From Asterochloris sp. CNOR1 (lineage: Eukaryota; Chlorophyta; Trebouxiophyceae; Trebouxiales; Trebouxiaceae), in contig OZ017759.1 of NCBI GenBank assembly GCA_963969365.1, forward strand, positions 186,001 through 250,000: a stretch of DNA of 64,000 bases, read 5' to 3'. Both the position numbers and the translations under genes were made by a program. Positions 60,831 through 64,000 of this stretch are shown here, piece by piece (within the stretch, counting starts at the first letter, position 1; each line of letters starts with the position of its first letter). The notes below the pieces were generated by a model. That model searched no databases. It saw only the letters and a program-made list of their open reading frames with translations, and was not told where the DNA came from.

Positions 60831-61379
60831 CAGGTAATCAGAGCAGGTCAGACGTCTGCTGGACTCCAGATGGCCTGCCACTCTCTATAGCAAAGTCAAC
60901 AGCCCCTGCAGCCGCCGGGGCACGTGTTCAGCTTGAGCGAAGTCCAGCCAGAGCAGCAGGTGCCAGACATCCCCACTCATGTGCTGGACTGGGCATAATG
61001 CCTCGGCTGATATCCTCATTGGAACGCACACACTTGATGCATTTGCAACCTCAAGACACTTGTTGCCAGATGTGATGAGCTCAGCATGAAGTACACATGT
61101 CGATGTAAAGGGCTCTTGGCCCCAAACTGCTTACATAGCCAAGTGTTCATTGCCATCGTTTTGCACTGCTCCAGGCGGTGGACTGCAGCCTTTGTGCTTT
61201 GCACCCTTCAGCAGCCGTGCTATAATCTTTACTCTGCTGCAATCCATGTGCTTGGCAAACATAGCGGTCAAAGGCCAAGCAATGCTCTTGTGGCTGGCAT
61301 GGGCCAGCGTAGTCACTTGTTGCTTAACCTTTCAAACTAGCTGCCCTTTGTGGAGGCAGGCAAGGAATAGGTTGCCACC

Positions 61380-61520
61380 AGATTGCTACGGCAGATCTCA
61401 GCTGGGCACTGGGGCCACAAAAAAAGGATGGACTGACCAATTGGTGGTGGGTAGCTAAGCTTTGGGTGCCACTTGCCCATGGTGGCCTGTCAGATGCTGT
61501 CAGAGTCATCACACAAAGCT
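61380..61520. repeat. Outer-arm homology block matching 23935-24060 inverted
   Basis: Shares, inverted, CAGTGCCCAGCTGAGATCTG and TGATGACTCTGACAGCAT with the left arm near 23950-24060. It anchors the outer part of the inverted duplication beyond element A. Confidence 0.75.
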
Positions 61521-62189
61521 GGAACGAGCTGTCACGACTGAATGGCAGGACTTTTGCTCATGATAGAAAGGAAGTGACACCTGCACATGCAAAAAAAGGG
61601 AAAGATACTCGAGCATGTCTTGCATCACAGCCTGTTCATCTCATGCCATCACTTAGTAGTCCCTGTCAACCAGGTACAGGCATTATATGTCAGCTGAATA
61701 GACCCCTGAAGAAGAATGCGTAAACTTGGCAAGACATGTACAGCAAGCTGGTCCTGCACATACCCAGGAAGGCACCTGCGCCACCTTCTTGAAACTGGAC
61801 AGTGCAGCAGCTCTGCAAGGCAAGCCTGCAGTGCTCATGGTGTACAAGTTGTTCGCCGCCAGCACCTTGCTGCAGAACAGCAGTAGGCACTCTTGGCATC
61901 ACATTAAGCTCTGACTGCAGAGGGTGGTTTGAAACAGGTCTTGCTACGTCAATTCACACAGATTGCGTAAACCTCCAGCAATGCCTCTCAGGTATCCCAC
62001 ATTGCCCACCCACATACGTGCTCCGGACCCCCCTTGCAGCTGACCGCCACAGACTGGCACAAGCAGGTTCCTTGAGCTGCTCAGGTGACAGGCAGACTCC
62101 TGCCATTGCACGCGCTGCGCAAGACCCACAAAGGCTTCGCTCTGAGCAGCGCCAGCACTAGCTGCTGCTCTTACATTTTGCAAAGCTCA

Positions 62190-62670
62190 CAGCGCAGGAA
62201 GCAGTCTCAGCAATATGACTGAGCTAAGCACAGCTGTTTTGGGCAGCGTCCCAGCTGCAAGGAGTAGCACAGCCTGGGCAGACTCAGCCCCAGCAGGTCG
62301 GACAATGCCCTCTGCAGCGGTCAAGGCAGGCCCATGGTGGCACAACATTGCCGAAGCAGCCTTTGCTGAGCAGGCTGGCATTTGGTGGAAGGGGTCAGAT
62401 GAAGCAGAGGAGAAATGGCAGCTGACATGCTTCTGTCAGAAGGGGCTGGACGTCGGAGATGGGCACCAAGTGAGCAGCAATGTCTCGCTGCATGGAGGCC
62501 CCTCTGGACACTTGTCATGCCGCCCCTGCAGAGCGCCAGCACTCTTGCAGCCTGCATGAAGGACAGCTATGCCACTGGGAGGCACAGTGGACCCTGGAAA
62601 TGCCGCGCACATGTTTGCCCAGGACAATGGCTTGCCACATCTGCTTGAGAGGCTTTCAGGCTCAGCATTG
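62190..62670 (+). pseudogene. Fragment related to the coiled-coil kinase gene
   Basis: About 62490-62580 resembles 45680-45760 of the kinase gene: both have a CCGCCCCTGCAG- or TGCCCCTGCAG-type acceptor followed by codons for (A/V)(S/N)T(L/F)AACM and a downstream GGCA/GGAC block. The upstream open stretch (AVLGSVPAARSSTAWADSAP, then KAGPWWHNIAEAAFAEQAG, DEAEEKWQLTCFC) reads like real protein and may be an exon of the same family. I see no kinase motifs here. It is either a duplicated exon piece or part of a separate gene; the former seems more likely. Confidence 0.4.
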
Positions 62671-62743
62671 TAAGGCTCAGCATGGTGGCAATTGCAATGT
62701 CAGTGCCTTTACAAATGGTGGTTAGGAGCCAAAACAGGTAACT

Positions 62744-64000
62744 TCATATGAGACAAGTCAGTGAGGCCAGCTTGGCACAACTCTTGAAAGCATGCCACAG
62801 ATGCGCGTAAATTTCATTCCAGGCAGTCTTTGAGAGCCTTGACCAGCTGTGCAGAGAGAGGTGCTTCACTGCGGGACACAAGCTCAAAATGCTCTGGAGG
62901 AGCAAGTGGGAGTCAATGCTCTCGAGGGGGTAGGAAGAGACTTGCCAGCAGTGCAAGAAGCGGCACTCGTCCAAAGAGGTTCCGCCGCACGATGTAAACT
63001 CTCAGGTTGAGAGGACACTGGATGCGTGCAAGCAAGCTCACAGAGAACTCATCAATGTTGCTAGTGATCAAAGTAAGGAGGTCCAGCTGCTGGCACTGCA
63101 AACCCACCAACGCTTCCATGTCCCCTGTGCGTAGACCCCCAGGTGCCACAGGACCTAGTGAGTCCCGGTTCAAGATGAGCTGACGCAGAGCTGGCGCTTA
63201 AGAGACCAGGCACTGGAGCTTGTGCTCACTCCACATGCTCCAGATGCCGGCATGCGTCAAACTCAGGGTGTGGAGCCGGGGCAGAAGCTCTGTCAGCTGG
63301 ACTGGGTGCCCTGTCATTAAATGCAGCTCCTTGAGCATGTGAAACTGCCCCAGCAGGCTGAAATCCTCTGGTTCAACCATGTTGATGGAATCCACAAACT
63401 CCAACTGTGCAGCTGCCGGCAGCAACATCTGCAGCCTGAGGCATAGGCCAGACCGCATCCATACCTCGCAAAGGTGAGGCACTAGCAACTTGACCGCTCT
63501 GGCAAACTCGCAGTTCTCGCGAATTGCCACTATTGACCACGCGACCTGCACATCAATGCCATGGGAGCTGACCAGTCGTCTGCAGCAGTCACCAAGCTTC
63601 AGTAGGGCTGGCAAACCAGAACGGAGGCCCCTGATTCTGCTGTGGAAGCGGATATGGCGTCCAGCAAATATGTCACCTGGAGTAGTGTAATTGGCTCTCA
63701 CACCCTGCCCATCAATGCCAGCAACACACACTGCAGCTGACCCACTTGAGCTGGCTTCTATCTGCTCCAGAATGGGCTCAGCGAGTGAAGGATGCCCCAC
63801 ATCCACCACAGCAGCAGGAAAGGCCTCCCTGCATGCAACAGGGATGCTTTCATTGCAGCAACAGTGAACAGAGGCTTGGAACAGCCAAGAAGGGGTTTCC
63901 ATGTCATGCAGCCACCACAGCAGTGCACTTGTTGTGGCGAAATTACTCACAGTACATAGCACAGTCTGGCGAAGGCCAGCTCGGCGCCAGGCTGGTGTGC
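62744..64000 (-). pseudogene. Leucine-rich-repeat gene, 5' end outside the window, interrupted
   Basis: The frame is open from the window edge (reading through AWRRAGLRQTVLCTVSNF with no Met at the start) to a TAA at 63200-63198. It encodes a Leu-rich protein with LRR-like strands (FHMLKELHLMTG, LLPRLHTLSLTHAGI). The same frame continues after the TAA with further LRR-like sequence (LRQLILNRDSLGPV, QQLDLLTLITSNI) to a stop at 62913, and a third piece in another frame (LLLQSILSLCPAVKHLSLH) reaches 62744. No intron large enough explains the TAA, and the frame change near 62940 would need a very small intron. It may be an F-box/LRR-type protein; no F-box is clear in the visible part. Either a young pseudogene or a truncated form ending at 63198. 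Confidence 0.55.

Larger units (their letters stand above)
49160..62100 (-). repeat. Right arm of the large inverted segmental duplication
   Basis: Reverse-complement counterpart of 23280-37050. The inner edge is near 49160 (TTGGATGCCTCATT against TTACATGCCTCATT of the left arm) and the outer edge near 62100, just before an unrelated kinase-gene fragment. Relative to the left arm it lacks one of the two tandem helical-gene units but has gained a second copy of element A and a longer minisatellite. Confidence 0.85.

Noticed and set aside
59090-61520. Importin/exportin-like gene in the outer arms
   Set aside because: Short stretches such as LKLAANFATVPITFLSE and LAANNLYTMSTAGL gave a vague impression of HEAT-repeat transport receptors, but no diagnostic order of motifs could be followed in one frame.
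49160-62100. Reading the whole right arm as a single large transposable element
   Set aside because: No transposase, reverse transcriptase, long terminal repeat or target-site duplication was recognised; the contents look like host exons and satellites, so segmental duplication fits better.

Overview
This is nuclear DNA of a green alga, most likely a trebouxiophyte; the genus cannot be told from the sequence. The genes are intron-rich (19 coding exons in one gene), introns end almost uniformly in TGCAG, GC content is moderately high, and recognisable proteins resemble plant orthologues (a VPS11 close in length to Arabidopsis VPS11, a plant-type ubiquitin-like PI4K gamma). No bacterial operon signals, rRNA, CRISPR array or viral element were recognised.

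Layout. 1-2.7 kb: two tandem copies of a short-chain dehydrogenase/reductase, the first cut by the window edge. 3.5-14.5 kb (+): a complete VPS11, core subunit of the HOPS/CORVET endolysosomal tethering complexes. 14.9-15.8 kb (-): a small three-exon membrane protein. 16.3-22.3 kb (-): a phosphatidylinositol 4-kinase gamma with two ubiquitin-like domains. These are ordinary single-copy-looking genes whose splice phases could be followed exon by exon.

23.3-62.1 kb is very different. Two arms of about 13 kb (about 23.3-37.0 on + and 62.1-49.2 on -) are collinear, diverged inverted copies of each other. They flank a roughly 12-kb spacer holding a coiled-coil protein kinase-like gene (37.3-49.1 kb, +). 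The arms carry copies of an unidentified gene with a Gln/Gly/Pro/RG-rich N-terminal part and a helical C-terminal part. The copy at 49.2-52.3 kb (-) has exons that join in phase, while the two tandem copies in the left arm (29.2-33.8 and 33.8-37.0) look decayed. The arms also hold minisatellites, triplicated units, a foldback hairpin and local tandem duplications.

The window ends with a kinase-gene fragment (62.2-62.7, +) and a leucine-rich-repeat gene (62.7-64.0, -) that runs off the edge and carries an in-frame stop and a frame change.

VPS11 and PI4K gamma both belong to endomembrane biology, but nothing in the sequence shows that they are co-regulated. The two most interesting items are the inverted duplication around the kinase gene and a VPS11 RING domain that has lost all four ligands of one zinc site while keeping all four of the other. 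All exon limits are read by eye from GT/GC-AG sites, phase and family conservation, so small errors are possible.
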